DNA of 64,000 nt from Streptomyces sp. WZ-12. Lineage in GTDB: Bacteria > Actinomycetota > Actinomycetes > Streptomycetales > Streptomycetaceae. This document shows, piece by piece, positions 45,029-53,938 of the stretch. Position 1 is the first letter of the stretch, and every line of letters begins with the position of its first letter. The notes beneath the pieces were generated by a model. It searched no databases. It saw nothing but the letters and a program-made list of their open reading frames with translations, and was not told where the DNA came from. A program made the translations under genes and the position numbers. The stretch lies in assembly GCF_028898845.1 (NCBI RefSeq), contig NZ_CP118574.1, positions 7,861,001-7,925,000 on the forward strand. The letters are read 5' to 3'.

Positions 45029-45946
45029 GTGTTCAGCATTGACCGGCTCCGCGCGCTCGCCGCCGTCGCCGCCCACGGATCGATCGCCCAGGCAGCCCGC
45101 ACTTTGCACATGACGCCCTCCGGCGTCTCCCAGCAACTGGCCAAACTGGAGCGCGAGGCGGGGCACCCCCTCCTCCAGCCGTACGGCCGCAGCGTCCGCC
45201 TGACCCACGCCGGTCGCGTCCTGGCCACCCACGCCGACCGCCTCCTCGACCAACTCGCCGTCGCCCAGGCCGACTTGGCCGACCTCGGCAACGACGTCCT
45301 GGGCCCGCTCCGGATCGGCGGCGTCGGCAGTGCGGTGCGCACCCTGTTGCCCGACGCGCTCGCCACCCTCACCGCCGAACACCCCCGCCTCGCCCCCACG
45401 ATCGTCGACGGCGAGGCCAACGAACTGCTGCCGCGCCTCCTCGACGACGAGCTGGACCTCCTCCTCGTCGAGAGCTGGCCGACCCACCCGCTCGCGGTCC
45501 CGGAGGGCGTCACGCTTCGCACCCTCATCAGCGAAGAGGTCTACGTCGCCCTCTCCGCGCACCACCCGCTCGCCGACCGCACCACCCTCGACCTGGACGC
45601 GGACCTCGACGGCCTGGCGGACACCGCATGGGCCTGTTGCCCGCCCGGGACGGAGCCCCACGAGGCCCTCCTCCAGACCTTCCGCACCCGCGGTCTCGAA
45701 CCCGACATCCGCTACCTGCTCGCCGACCACGTCACCCAACTCGCGCTCGTTGCACGTAATGTGACGGCCAGTTTCATCCCCGCCATGTCGCGTCACCTCG
45801 CGCCGGCCGGCGTGCGCTTCCTCCCCACCCGGCCGACCCTCCGCCGCGACATCCGTGCCGCATGGCTCACCCGCGCCGAGAGCCCACCGATCCGCGCCTG
45901 CCTCGACGCGGTCGCGGCGGTTGTCGCGACCGCTACGGGGGCGTGA
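45029..45946 (+). CDS. LysR-family transcriptional regulator, divergent from EamA exporter
   Basis: 305 residues. The N-terminal helix-turn-helix reads ALAAVAAHGSIAQAARTLHM then TPSGVSQQLAKLEREAG, followed by the substrate-binding domain (GPLRIGGVGSAVRTLLPDAL). GTG 45029 overlaps an out-of-frame ATG at 45027. There is little room for a ribosome site, so it may be leaderless. It probably regulates the EamA gene and itself. Confidence 0.9.
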   Translation: MFSIDRLRALAAVAAHGSIAQAARTLHMTPSGVSQQLAKLEREAGHPLLQPYGRSVRLTHAGRVLATHADRLLDQLAVAQADLADLGNDVLGPLRIGGVGSAVRTLLPDALATLTAEHPRLAPTIVDGEANELLPRLLDDELDLLLVESWPTHPLAVPEGVTLRTLISEEVYVALSAHHPLADRTTLDLDADLDGLADTAWACCPPGTEPHEALLQTFRTRGLEPDIRYLLADHVTQLALVARNVTASFIPAMSRHLAPAGVRFLPTRPTLRRDIRAAWLTRAESPPIRACLDAVAAVVATATGA

Positions 45947-46022
45947 TCGGCGGGGGCATGACGGTGCGTCAGGGTTTCGGGGACGTTGCCTGGCGGGGCG
46001 GCGCCCCACCGCAGCCCCGCGC

Positions 46023-47264
46023 CTACGCGCCGGCCGGGCCCCGCAGCGTCTCCTGCACGCTCTGTGCCCAGTCGATCCGGTGGAAGTGGAGTGGGCGGAA
46101 CATCTCCTCGGGCGCCGGGAACGACGGCCTGGTCAAGGTGCTCTTGCCCGCCTTGACCTCGTTGACGGCCGCGGCGTTCAGGCCGATGGCCTCCACACGC
46201 GGCCGGCGCAGCGCCTCGTAGGCGGCGAACGCCTCGCCGTGACTGGGGAGATCGCGCAGGCAGCGGCCCAGCTCGACCGCGCTCTCGATGGCGAGCGAGG
46301 CGCCCTGTCCGGAGCTGGAGGACGGCGCGTGCACCGAGTCGCCGACCAGCACCATCCGCCCGCGGTGCCAGTGCGGAACGGACGGCATCCGCTCCATCTG
46401 ACCGACCACCATGAGCGCATCGGGAGCGGTGTGCCGCAGCACGTGCTCGCCCGGGACGTGCCCGGCGTACAGCTCACGCAGCTTGCCCAACCACTCGGCG
46501 GCGGGCACCCGGGCCAACTCTGCCTGGCTCGACGGGGTGTCCGCCGGCAGCCCGGCGAACCAGATCAACTGCCCGTCCGGGCCCTGCCAGTAGCCCATGA
46601 AGGCGCGGCCGAACGTGAAGTACATGGCGCCCGGTTCGGGCTTGAGCTCCGCTTCGAGGCCGCGGTCCATCGCCGCGTAGCCGCCGAAGCTCAGCACGCC
46701 GCCGTACTCGGGCGCGGGTGCCTGGGGGTCGATCACGGTACGGACGGTGGAGCGGATGCCGTCGGCGCCGATCAGCAGGTCGGCGGTCGCGGTGGTGCCG
46801 TCGGCGAACCGTGCGGTGACGCCGTCGGCCGTCTCCTCGGCGTCCACCAGGCGCTTCCCGTAGACGAACGGGACGCCCTCGGCGGCCGCGTGGTCGGTCA
46901 GTGCCCGGAACAGTCGATCGCGGGGCATCGCCATCGTGGGCGGCAGTTCGGGGAAGCCGTCGAACCTGGCGAAGTGGTTCCCGTCGCCGTCCGCCATCAC
47001 CGAGCCGGGCATCGGCGCTCCGATCGCCCGCACCGCAGCATCGGCGCCGACCGTCGCCAGCGCCGCCAGTCCGTTGGGCGCCAGGCCGAGCCAGGCACCG
47101 ATCCCGTCCGCCGCGGTCGGGTACGCCTCGTAGACCGTCGCCGCGATGCCGGCCCTGCGCAGCGCGAGCGCCGTCACCGGCCCCGCCACGCCGCCCCCGA
47201 TGACGAGCGCGGTCCGTATCCCCACGGCGTTGCCGCCGTTTCCGCTGCCGCTGTTGCTGTTCAT
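46023..47264 (-). CDS. FAD-dependent monooxygenase (aromatic hydroxylase type)
   Basis: 413 residues. It has the dinucleotide-binding ALVIGGGVAGPVTALALRRA, the second FAD motif LLIGADGIRSTVR, and VLVGDSVHAPSSSSGQGASL, i.e. the group A flavin monooxygenase layout. Such enzymes hydroxylate phenolic or polyketide-like substrates or inactivate tetracyclines and rifamycins. It diverges from a PadR gene across a region with palindromic repeats, so substrate-induced expression is likely. Confidence 0.9.
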   Translation of the reverse strand: MNSNSGSGNGGNAVGIRTALVIGGGVAGPVTALALRRAGIAATVYEAYPTAADGIGAWLGLAPNGLAALATVGADAAVRAIGAPMPGSVMADGDGNHFARFDGFPELPPTMAMPRDRLFRALTDHAAAEGVPFVYGKRLVDAEETADGVTARFADGTTATADLLIGADGIRSTVRTVIDPQAPAPEYGGVLSFGGYAAMDRGLEAELKPEPGAMYFTFGRAFMGYWQGPDGQLIWFAGLPADTPSSQAELARVPAAEWLGKLRELYAGHVPGEHVLRHTAPDALMVVGQMERMPSVPHWHRGRMVLVGDSVHAPSSSSGQGASLAIESAVELGRCLRDLPSHGEAFAAYEALRRPRVEAIGLNAAAVNEVKAGKSTLTRPSFPAPEEMFRPLHFHRIDWAQSVQETLRGPAGA

Positions 47265-47340
47265 GGCCCCTCCCAGGTGGAGCGTCTGGATCGATCGTCC
47301 GGACGTGCCGGAGCTGCGTGCCGTCGTGCGCGCCTGCTCA

Positions 47341-47375
47341 TAGTTGCAAAGAAACTAGTCTCCATGCAACTAGTT
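47341..47375. promoter_or_regulatory. Palindromic operator between FAD monooxygenase and PadR genes
   Basis: TAGTTGCA (47341-47348) and TGCAACTA (47365-47372) are perfect inverted copies. Between them lies AACTAGT (47353-47359), repeated at 47368-47374. This AT-rich cluster of half-sites in otherwise GC-rich DNA sits in the shared promoter of the two divergent genes, the expected PadR binding place. Confidence 0.75.
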
Positions 47376-47399
47376 CGCGTGTTGACTACGATGATCCGC

Positions 47400-48026
47400 A
47401 TGACCGCCCCCGTGAAGAGCTCACCGCTCGGCCTGACCGTGCTGGTCCTGCTGCACCACCGACCGCTGCACCCGTACGGCATCCAGCAACTGCTCAAACG
47501 GTGGGGCAAGGAACAGGTGGTCAACGTCGGCCAGCGGGCCGGGCTTTACCGCACCATCGAGCGGCTACAGGCCGGCGGGCTGATCACCGTCCGGCACACC
47601 GTGCGGGACCAGCAGTACCCCGAGCGGACCGTCTACGAGGTCACCGACGAGGGCCGGGCGGTCACCCGCGAGTGGCTGGAGCAGATGTTGGCCGTCCCCA
47701 AGGCGGAGTTCCCGGTGTTCCCGGTGGCGCTGTCCAACATGCTGATGCTCACCCCGGACGAGGTGACGCCGATCCTGGAACGGCGACTGGAGCACATCAC
47801 GGCCCAACGCGCCGAGTTGGAGCGCCAGAACGCCGCAACCCCGGCCGGCCTCCCGCGGATCACGCTGATCGAGAACGAATACCTGCTCGCCGTCCTCGGC
47901 ACCGAGGAACGCTGGCTGCGCGGGGTGATCGACGACCTGCGGGACGGGAGCCTCACCTGGTCCCCGGAGCTGCTCGCAGCGTTCGAGGAGGCCGCAGAAA
48001 CGGGGGCGGAGGGGGACGAGGCGTAG
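47400..48026 (+). CDS. PadR-family transcriptional regulator, divergent from FAD monooxygenase
   Basis: 208 residues. The winged helix VLVLLHHRPLHPYGIQQLLK, RAGLYRTIERLQAGGLITVR, and ERTVYEVTDEGRAVTREWLE is clear, with a long C-terminal helical domain (ERRLEHITAQRAELERQNAA). Starts at ATG 47391 and 47400 are possible; the ATG at 47364 would lie inside the operator and is unlikely. It probably represses the divergent monooxygenase and itself. Confidence 0.9.
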   Translation: MTAPVKSSPLGLTVLVLLHHRPLHPYGIQQLLKRWGKEQVVNVGQRAGLYRTIERLQAGGLITVRHTVRDQQYPERTVYEVTDEGRAVTREWLEQMLAVPKAEFPVFPVALSNMLMLTPDEVTPILERRLEHITAQRAELERQNAATPAGLPRITLIENEYLLAVLGTEERWLRGVIDDLRDGSLTWSPELLAAFEEAAETGAEGDEA

Positions 48027-48062
48027 CGAAGGGAACGGCGGGAGTGCGGCAGGCGCCGGGGG

Positions 48063-48677
48063 TCAGAACGCGGCCTTCACCAGTCGCATGTAGCGGGGCC
48101 AGTCCCACAGCGGGCCGGGATCGGTGTGGTCGCTGCCCGGCACCTCGTGGTGACCGATGATGTGCTGGCGGTCGACGGGGATGCGGTAGCGGTGACAGAT
48201 CGCGGCGGTCAGCGCGGCCGAGTGCTCGTACAGCGCCCCGGTGAACCACTTGGGTTCGTCGATGCGCCCCTCGTGCTCGACCCCGATGCTGTGCCAGTTG
48301 TACCTGGTGTTGCCGGCGTGCCAGGCAACGTCCCGTTCGCGCACGGACTGGGCGACGAAGCCGTCGTCGGACCGCACCGTGTAGTGGGCGGAGGCGCGGT
48401 AGCCCGGGCGCCCGAACAGCATCAGGGTGTCGGGGAACGTCTCCTGCGTGACGTGCACGATCACCATCTGGATCGGGTGACTGGTCGGGCGGTTGGCGGG
48501 GGTGTAGTTGGTGATGCTCGCCGGGACCCACTGCGCCCCGGGGTAGTCGGGCGCCGTGCGGGAGGGGCTCGGGCTCGGGGCGTGGGAACGGGAACACGCC
48601 GTGCTGGCCGCGAACGCCGCTACTCCCGTCATCAGGTGCCGACGGCTGAGCGTCTGCCCGTCGCCGTTCCTCGCCAT
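48063..48677 (-). CDS. Secreted N-acetylmuramoyl-L-alanine amidase (amidase_2)
   Basis: 204 residues. The Tat-like signal LSRRHLMTGVAAFAASTAC is followed by a Pro/Ser-rich linker. The amidase_2 fold shows VIVHVTQETF, SAHYTVRSDDG, WHAGNTRYNWHSIGVEHEG and IIGHHEVPGSDHTDPG, with the zinc ligands in VHVT and DHTDPG. A cysteine near the cleavage site might make it a lipoprotein, though the lipobox is imperfect. It would cleave the peptidoglycan stem peptide outside the cell. Confidence 0.88.
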   Translation of the reverse strand: MARNGDGQTLSRRHLMTGVAAFAASTACSRSHAPSPSPSRTAPDYPGAQWVPASITNYTPANRPTSHPIQMVIVHVTQETFPDTLMLFGRPGYRASAHYTVRSDDGFVAQSVRERDVAWHAGNTRYNWHSIGVEHEGRIDEPKWFTGALYEHSAALTAAICHRYRIPVDRQHIIGHHEVPGSDHTDPGPLWDWPRYMRLVKAAF

Positions 48678-48851
48678 CGCGTGACGCTCCCTCCGACCGC
48701 ACCGCCGCACCGCTCGCGGAACGAGTGGCAATCCACCGCGAAAACTACCGCCGACCTGCGCGGGGGCCGCGCTTCGACACGGGACGAGGGTGGCCGCGCG
48801 GGGGTTGGCTGCACCGCCGTTGGTCGTGGCGCGTGGCCGGAGTCGTCGGGG

Positions 48852-49793
48852 CTACGGTGCCTGGAGCGGGCGGTGCGCAGGGACCCCGGTGAGGGAGGCG
48901 ACGTGGGCCGGGACGGGGCGGGCGTGTTCGGTGAGCACGTCGATGAACGTCGACGTGAGCGCGTCGGGTTGGCTGCGGGTGTACGCGGCGAGCGGCCGCC
49001 GGACCGGCGGGTCGGGCAGCAGGACCTGGGCGACGAGGTGCGCGGGAATCATGTTCGCCGGGAGCATCGTGGGTCCGACGCCGGCCAGGGCGAGTTGGAG
49101 CGCCGCGGCCGTCTGTTGGGTCCGTGCCGCGACGCGCGGCCGGAATCCGGCGCTCTCGCAGGCGTGGCCGAAGATCTTCGACAGGCCATTCGGCTCGGTG
49201 AAATGGACCCATTCACGTTCCGCGAGTTCGGAAAGGTGGAGTCGGGAACCCGCCCGCGACATCAGCGGATCGTCGGCGGCGAGAACGATCACGAACTCCT
49301 CGGCCTCCAACGGAAAAATGGAGCCCGGCCAGTCAATGGGCGGCGGCCCGATGGCCACATCGGCGTGACCAGCCCCCAGAGTGAGCTGGAGTTCGTTGTC
49401 ATGCAACTTTTCGACGAGTGACAGGCGGACGCCCGGGTGCGCACTCCGCCACGCGCCCAAAACCGCGGGCAGCACGCCGAGGCTGATCGAATGCAGCGTG
49501 GCCAGCCGCAACTCGCCGCCGCACGCATTGACCACGCGCAGGGCTGTCGAGTGCGCCTTCTCGACCTCGAACAGCGCGGCGCGGGCGTGCGGGAGTATCG
49601 CCCGGCCCAGCGGAGTCGGAGTGATCGGGCGTCCGCCGCGCTCAATCAGGGAGCCGCCACAGGATCGTTCGAGGATCTGCAACTGGCGTGAGAGGGCGGG
49701 CTGCGAGACGTGCAGTCGTTCAGCGGCCCGGGTGAAGGAACCCGTCTCCACGATGGTCACCAGGTATTGCAACTGTCTCAACGTCATGGCCAT
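48852..49793 (-). CDS. LysR-family transcriptional regulator
   Basis: 313 residues. TLRQLQYLVTIVETGSFTRA then AERLHVSQPALSRQLQILER is a canonical LysR helix-turn-helix. The effector domain includes ADVAIGPPPIDWPGSIFPLE. No divergent target gene is evident in the following 350 bases, so its regulon is unclear. Confidence 0.9.
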   Translation of the reverse strand: MAMTLRQLQYLVTIVETGSFTRAAERLHVSQPALSRQLQILERSCGGSLIERGGRPITPTPLGRAILPHARAALFEVEKAHSTALRVVNACGGELRLATLHSISLGVLPAVLGAWRSAHPGVRLSLVEKLHDNELQLTLGAGHADVAIGPPPIDWPGSIFPLEAEEFVIVLAADDPLMSRAGSRLHLSELAEREWVHFTEPNGLSKIFGHACESAGFRPRVAARTQQTAAALQLALAGVGPTMLPANMIPAHLVAQVLLPDPPVRRPLAAYTRSQPDALTSTFIDVLTEHARPVPAHVASLTGVPAHRPLQAP

Positions 49794-50143
49794 GCCGGGA
49801 GGTTATAAGGTCGACGTTCAAGCGGTGCTGGATGACCCGCACTTGGCTCGGCTCGTCAGCGCGGTCGCACCTTCAAGTGACCAAGAGTGAATGCGTCTTC
49901 ACTGGATTTCGGGCCGCTGTCAGCCGTTGCCATAAAGCGTTGAAGGTCGGTGGTGAGTCGCGGCGGGGTGTGTATTCGCATTCCTCTTTTGCCGTGCGCC
50001 GGCGTTCACGAGCCCCGGGGCGGTGGGTTGGACGGCTACGGCGAGCGGGTGTTGACAGGGCTCGTAGGGTGGAGGGGCGGAACACAGCCCGGTCCATGAG
50101 AGGCCGGGCGTACCCGAGTGGGGGGAAGAAAGGTGCGTGCCCG
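49794..50143. other. Intergenic region without a supported gene
   Basis: 350 bases upstream of the LysR gene. It presumably holds that gene's promoter at the left end. No recognisable coding or RNA feature is visible in the remainder. Confidence 0.4.
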
Positions 50144-50365
50144 ATGACCATCGGGCTCCTGTCTGCCGCCGGCGTCACCCTGTATGCGGTGACGGTCTCC
50201 GTTCTCGCCTTCACCTCGGCCTTCGCGCGGCGCGCCGGGCTCAGGCGCGAGGCCCGGGCCACATTGGCCGTGCTCGTCCTCGCCGGTAGCCCGCAGACAC
50301 CACACCTGCGGTCCGGTGCGGGCGGCGATGTCGTGCCATGCCTCGGGGGCGACGGCGGGCGATGA
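50144..50365 (+). CDS. Hypothetical small membrane protein
   Basis: 73 residues from ATG 50144, preceded by GGGGGGAAGAAAGG. One N-terminal hydrophobic helix (IGLLSAAGVTLYAVTVSVLA) precedes a basic segment RRAGLRREAR. The C-terminal 20 residues look non-coding, so the gene may be truncated. Unknown function. Confidence 0.4.
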   Translation: MTIGLLSAAGVTLYAVTVSVLAFTSAFARRAGLRREARATLAVLVLAGSPQTPHLRSGAGGDVVPCLGGDGGR

Positions 50366-50471
50366 TGCTGTTGGGGTGCGCGCCCCTGGCTCTGGTTCCG
50401 CTGGCGCGAACCCCAACAGCCGCACTTCCAACTGCGCTGTTTCCCACAGCTACGTCTCCAACAACTACGTT

Positions 50472-50489
50472 TCCCACAGTCGAGTGGGA
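50472..50489 (+). promoter_or_regulatory. Small hairpin and repeated TTTCCCACAG before the reductase gene
   Basis: TTTCCCACAG occurs twice within 50 bases upstream of the ATG at 50,505. The second copy forms TCCCAC/GTGGGA with a 6-base loop, 15 bases before the start. It could be a regulatory hairpin or chance. Confidence 0.35.
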
Positions 50490-50504
50490 CAGAGGGGCAG
50501 ACCC

Positions 50505-51101
50505 ATGCGCATCGTGATCAGTGAGTTCATGAGCCTGGATGGTGTGGTGCAGGCGCCGGGGGGACCGGACGAGGACCGGGACGGCGGCTTTGCGCACGGC
50601 GGGTGGTCGCACCGGTTCTTCGATCCCGAGGTGGTGGGCGGGGCCTTCGCCACCGCGTTGGACGAGGCCCAGGCGCTGCTCTTCGGGCGCCGCACCTGGC
50701 AGACGATGGCCGCGGCCTGGCCCGACCGGGCCGGCGACCCGTTCGCCGACCGGATGAACGCCATCCCCAAGTACGTCGTGTCCAAGAAGCTGCAGGCCGC
50801 CGAGTTGGTGTGGGACAACAGCCGGATCATTCCGGGCGACGAGGCGGTGTCGCGGATCCGCGAGCTCCACGGGACGGACGGTGGCAACCTGTTGGTGATG
50901 GGCAGCCCCACGCTCGTGCGCACCCTGCTCGCCGAGGGTCTGGTCGACGAACTGCGCCTGGTCATCATGCCGGTGTTGCTCGGCGGCGGGAAGAGGATCT
51001 TCCCGGACGAAGGGGCGCTGCGCGCACTGGAGTTGGTCTCCGCGGTCGCCGGCGCTACGGGCGTGCAGGTGTGCACCTATCGGCCGGCCGCCGAGGGGTA
51101 G
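50505..51101 (+). CDS. Dihydrofolate reductase-family protein (RibD C-terminal type)
   Basis: 198 residues. MRIVISEFMSLDGVVQAPGG opens the fold; ALLFGRRTWQTMAAAWPDR and GGNLLVMGSPTLVRTLLAEG then DELRLVIMPVLLGGGKRIF are the NADPH-binding parts of the YyaP/RibD-C family. It is not a classical DHFR. AGAGGGG precedes the ATG. Function is a presumed NADPH-dependent reductase of unknown substrate. Confidence 0.85.
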   Translation: MRIVISEFMSLDGVVQAPGGPDEDRDGGFAHGGWSHRFFDPEVVGGAFATALDEAQALLFGRRTWQTMAAAWPDRAGDPFADRMNAIPKYVVSKKLQAAELVWDNSRIIPGDEAVSRIRELHGTDGGNLLVMGSPTLVRTLLAEGLVDELRLVIMPVLLGGGKRIFPDEGALRALELVSAVAGATGVQVCTYRPAAEG

Positions 51102-51127
51102 CGGGGCGGACCGGCCGACCTCCGTCG

Positions 51128-52363
51128 TTATCCGGGCAGGACGACGCGCATGTCGAGTCCGCCGCCCTCGCGGGGTTCGGCGGTGATGGTGCCGTCGTGG
51201 GCGCGGACCACCGAGCGGACGATGGACAGGCCCAGGCCGACGCCCTTGTCGCTGCCGGTCCGCTCGGTGCGCAGCCGCCGGAACGGCTCGAAGAGGTTCT
51301 CCACCTCATACGCCGGCACCACCGGCCCCGTATTGGAGACCACCAACACCGCACACCCCGGCTGCGGCTCGGTCCGCACCTCGACCCAACCCCCCTCGGC
51401 AACGTTGTACCGCACCGCGTTCTGCACCAGGTTCAACGCGATCCGCTCCAAGAGCACCCCATTGCCCTGCACGAACACCTGCTGCCGCACACCCCGCAGC
51501 TCCACCCCCTTGGACTGCGCCTCCTGCCGCGTCTGATCCACCGCCTGCGACGCCACCTCCGCCAGATCCACCGGCCGCCTGTCCACGATCTTGTTCTCAC
51601 TACGCGCCAGCAGCAGCAACCCCTCCACCAACTGCTCACTGCGCTCATTGGTCGCCAGCAACGTCCTCCCCAACTGCTGCACCTCCGGCGACGCCTCCGG
51701 ATCAGCCAACTGCACTTCCAACAACGTCCGGTTGATCGCCAACGGCGTCCGCAACTCGTGCGACGCATTCGACACGAACCGCCGCTGCGACTCAAACGCC
51801 CGGTCCAACCGGTCCAACATCTCGTCGAAGGTGTCCGCCAACTCCTTCAACTCATCATCCGGACCACCCAACTCGATCCGCCGATGCAAATCCGACCCCG
51901 CCACCCGCTGCGCGGTCCGCGTGATCCGCCCCAACGGCGACAACACCCGCCCCGCCATCGCATAACCAAAAGCGAACGCCACGATCGCCAGCCCCAGCAG
52001 CGTCAACAGCGAACGGTTGAGGAACTGTCCCAACGCCAGGGCGTGTTGGTCCCGCACGCAACTGCTGATCGCGGCATTGATCTCGTTGACCGTGCCGGAC
52101 GTCGGCAGGGCGGGACAGTTGACGTTAGTGATCTTGAGGTTGCTGCCGACGACCCGGAAGTCCGGGGTGGCTTGCTTGAGGGTGTCGGCCGCCAGTACGC
52201 AGATGATCGCGAGCAGGACCACGCCGGCCATCAGGAACATGCCGCCGTACAGCAGCGTGAGCCGCATCCGGATCGTCGGACGCAGCCGGATCAGTCGTCC
52301 GATCCGCCGCGGCGGATCGGGCAGCGGGCCCCGGGCGGGATGCGGGGAGGCGGGCGCCGGCAT
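51128..52363 (-). CDS. Two-component sensor histidine kinase (no adjacent response regulator)
   Basis: About 411 residues. It has a first transmembrane helix (LTLLYGGMFLMAGVVLLAII), an extracytoplasmic sensor loop, a second helix (LLTLLGLAIVAFAFGYAMAG), HAMP (SPLGRITRTAQRVAGSDLHR), the phospho-acceptor RRFVSNASHELRTPLA, and the ATPase boxes NLVQNAVRYN and GVGLGLSIVRSV. The frame is open well upstream; ATG 52363 is chosen without a strong ribosome site. Neither neighbour is a response regulator, so it is an orphan kinase or its partner is elsewhere. Confidence 0.85.
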   Translation of the reverse strand: MPAPASPHPARGPLPDPPRRIGRLIRLRPTIRMRLTLLYGGMFLMAGVVLLAIICVLAADTLKQATPDFRVVGSNLKITNVNCPALPTSGTVNEINAAISSCVRDQHALALGQFLNRSLLTLLGLAIVAFAFGYAMAGRVLSPLGRITRTAQRVAGSDLHRRIELGGPDDELKELADTFDEMLDRLDRAFESQRRFVSNASHELRTPLAINRTLLEVQLADPEASPEVQQLGRTLLATNERSEQLVEGLLLLARSENKIVDRRPVDLAEVASQAVDQTRQEAQSKGVELRGVRQQVFVQGNGVLLERIALNLVQNAVRYNVAEGGWVEVRTEPQPGCAVLVVSNTGPVVPAYEVENLFEPFRRLRTERTGSDKGVGLGLSIVRSVVRAHDGTITAEPREGGGLDMRVVLPG

Positions 52364-52579
52364 CGTGGGTGGCGGGGGAGCGGTCGCCACGGCGGTCAGC
52401 CCCGGTGCTCCGACGCGGCGGGCACGGAGGCTGACGTCGGGATGACGAGTGGGCGCACTGCTGTTCCTTTGTTCCTTCCTCAGATGTCCTGAGGCATAGA
52501 GAAGTTGCCGAGAGAAACCCATACTGCTCGAAGACGGCGTAAATCGGCAGTAAGTATGGATCTGGTGAGGAGGGTGAGC

Positions 52580-53269
52580 GTGCGGGACGACCTGAGGCAC
52601 CTTCAGGCGCCGTTCGGCCGTTGGGAACCCGCCCCGCCGAGCGAGGTCCGCGAACGGTTCGGCGGACCGGGGGTGCGGTGGTGGGTGGCCGGCGGCCGCG
52701 CGATCGAGCTGGCGGTGGGGCGGGGGCTGCGGCCGCATGGGGACGTTGACGTACTGCTGCTGCGGCGCGACCAGTTGACGGTGCAACAGGCGCTCGCCGG
52801 CTGGGAGTGGTGGGCCGCCGATCCGCCGGGGAGCCTGCGTCCCTGGGCGCGGGGCGAGGAACTGCCGTCGGGGGTGCACGACATCTGGTGCCGGCCCGGC
52901 CCGGACCGTCCCTGGCGGATCCAGGTCATGCTCGACGAGTCGGCGGGAGCGGAGTGGGTGTCGCGACGCGATTCCCGGGTCCGCAGGCCGATCGAGGCGG
53001 TGGCCATGATCTCGCCCGAGGGGATCCCCTTCCTGGCCCCCGAGATTCAGCTCTACTACAAGGCCAAGGCGCCGAGCCCCAAGGACGAGGCGGACTTCGC
53101 GGCGGCGCTGCCGGTGCTCATGCCGCGGCAACGGCATTGGTTGGCTGGGACGATCACGCGGTCGTACGGGGAGCCGGCTTCGGCCGGTGCGTCGAATGGG
53201 GCTGGGCCCGGGCATCCTTGGGTTGGGCGCTTGCGGACGCGGACGCGGCCGGGGGCGGAGTCGGAGTAG
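52580..53269 (+). CDS. Nucleotidyltransferase-like protein (aminoglycoside adenylyltransferase-type)
   Basis: 229 residues. WWVAGGRAIELAVGRGLRPH followed by DVDVLLLRRDQ is the GG...H.DVDV core of the 2''-adenylyltransferase-like family, and DIWCRPGPDRPWRIQVMLDE and IPFLAPEIQLYYKAK are also family traits. GTG 52580 is preceded by GAGGAGG at 6 bases; ATG 52556 is an alternative. The last ~38 codons overlap the 3' end of the convergent TetR gene. Resistance is possible but unproven. Confidence 0.75.
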   Translation: MRDDLRHLQAPFGRWEPAPPSEVRERFGGPGVRWWVAGGRAIELAVGRGLRPHGDVDVLLLRRDQLTVQQALAGWEWWAADPPGSLRPWARGEELPSGVHDIWCRPGPDRPWRIQVMLDESAGAEWVSRRDSRVRRPIEAVAMISPEGIPFLAPEIQLYYKAKAPSPKDEADFAAALPVLMPRQRHWLAGTITRSYGEPASAGASNGAGPGHPWVGRLRTRTRPGAESE

Positions 53270-53825
53270 GGGCCGGGCTCTGTGGGGCGTCGGCGCCCAC
53301 TCCGGTGAGCAGGGAGTGGGTCACCATGTCGGCGCCCTGAGCGGGGGTCAGCTCGGGCATTTCGTGGGCCGCCATGTTCGTGAGGTGGGTGAGCAGGGTG
53401 CGCGCCCAACGGTCCGGAAGGCCCGGGCGGATGACGCCCTCGCGGACTGCGCGGACCAGGAACGCGTCGAGTCGTAGCAGTAGTTGCCGGAGTCGGGCGA
53501 CGGCCGTCTCGTCCGTTGCCCGCCCCAGGTCCACCGGCCACTTCCGGCTCGCGGTGATGATGCCTTCCGCGTACTGGTGCAGTGCGACGGTGACCGGCGC
53601 CTCGGTCAGGCGGGCCTGTTCGCAGGCGTCCTCGCAGGCGTCCAGTTTCGCCGCGTACACCCCGGCCATCAGTGCCTCACGGGTGGCGAAGCGGCGGTAG
53701 ACGGTCCGCCGGTCCACGCCCGCCTCGGTCGCGATCGCCGCGATGCTCGTCGAGGGGTCGTTCGCCAGGAGGCGTGCTCCGGTCTGCAGGACCGCGTCCA
53801 GGTTGCGTGCCGCGTCAGCTCTCAT
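53154..53825 (-). CDS. TetR-family transcriptional regulator
   Basis: 223 residues. The helix-turn-helix is TSIAAIATEAGVDRRTVYRR then FATREALMAGVY, with an all-helical ligand domain after it. The tail beyond about 185 is Pro/Ala/Ser-rich (TPTPPPAASASASA) and overlaps the neighbouring nucleotidyltransferase gene by 116 bases on the opposite strand. It diverges from the deazaflavin-type oxidoreductase/SDR pair, which it likely regulates. Confidence 0.88.
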   Translation of the reverse strand: MRADAARNLDAVLQTGARLLANDPSTSIAAIATEAGVDRRTVYRRFATREALMAGVYAAKLDACEDACEQARLTEAPVTVALHQYAEGIITASRKWPVDLGRATDETAVARLRQLLLRLDAFLVRAVREGVIRPGLPDRWARTLLTHLTNMAAHEMPELTPAQGADMVTHSLLTGVGADAPQSPAPTPTPPPAASASASAQPKDARAQPHSTHRPKPAPRTTA

Positions 53826-53938
53826 CGTGGTCGGAGCTTAGGCGGCGATGGGCTCGACCGGCCAGAAGATGCACGGGGGTATTGCTCTTCGGGTAATAAC
53901 TGTCACATAGTTGTGTCAGTTGATGAGAGGGGTGCTGG

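Noticed and set aside
45855..47399. Long in-frame extension upstream of the second PadR gene
   Set aside because: It is antisense to the FAD monooxygenase and would cross the operator; the PadR homology begins near 47,400.
52364..53215. N-terminal extension of the histidine kinase frame
   Set aside because: It is antisense to the nucleotidyltransferase gene and Pro/Arg-rich without domain character.
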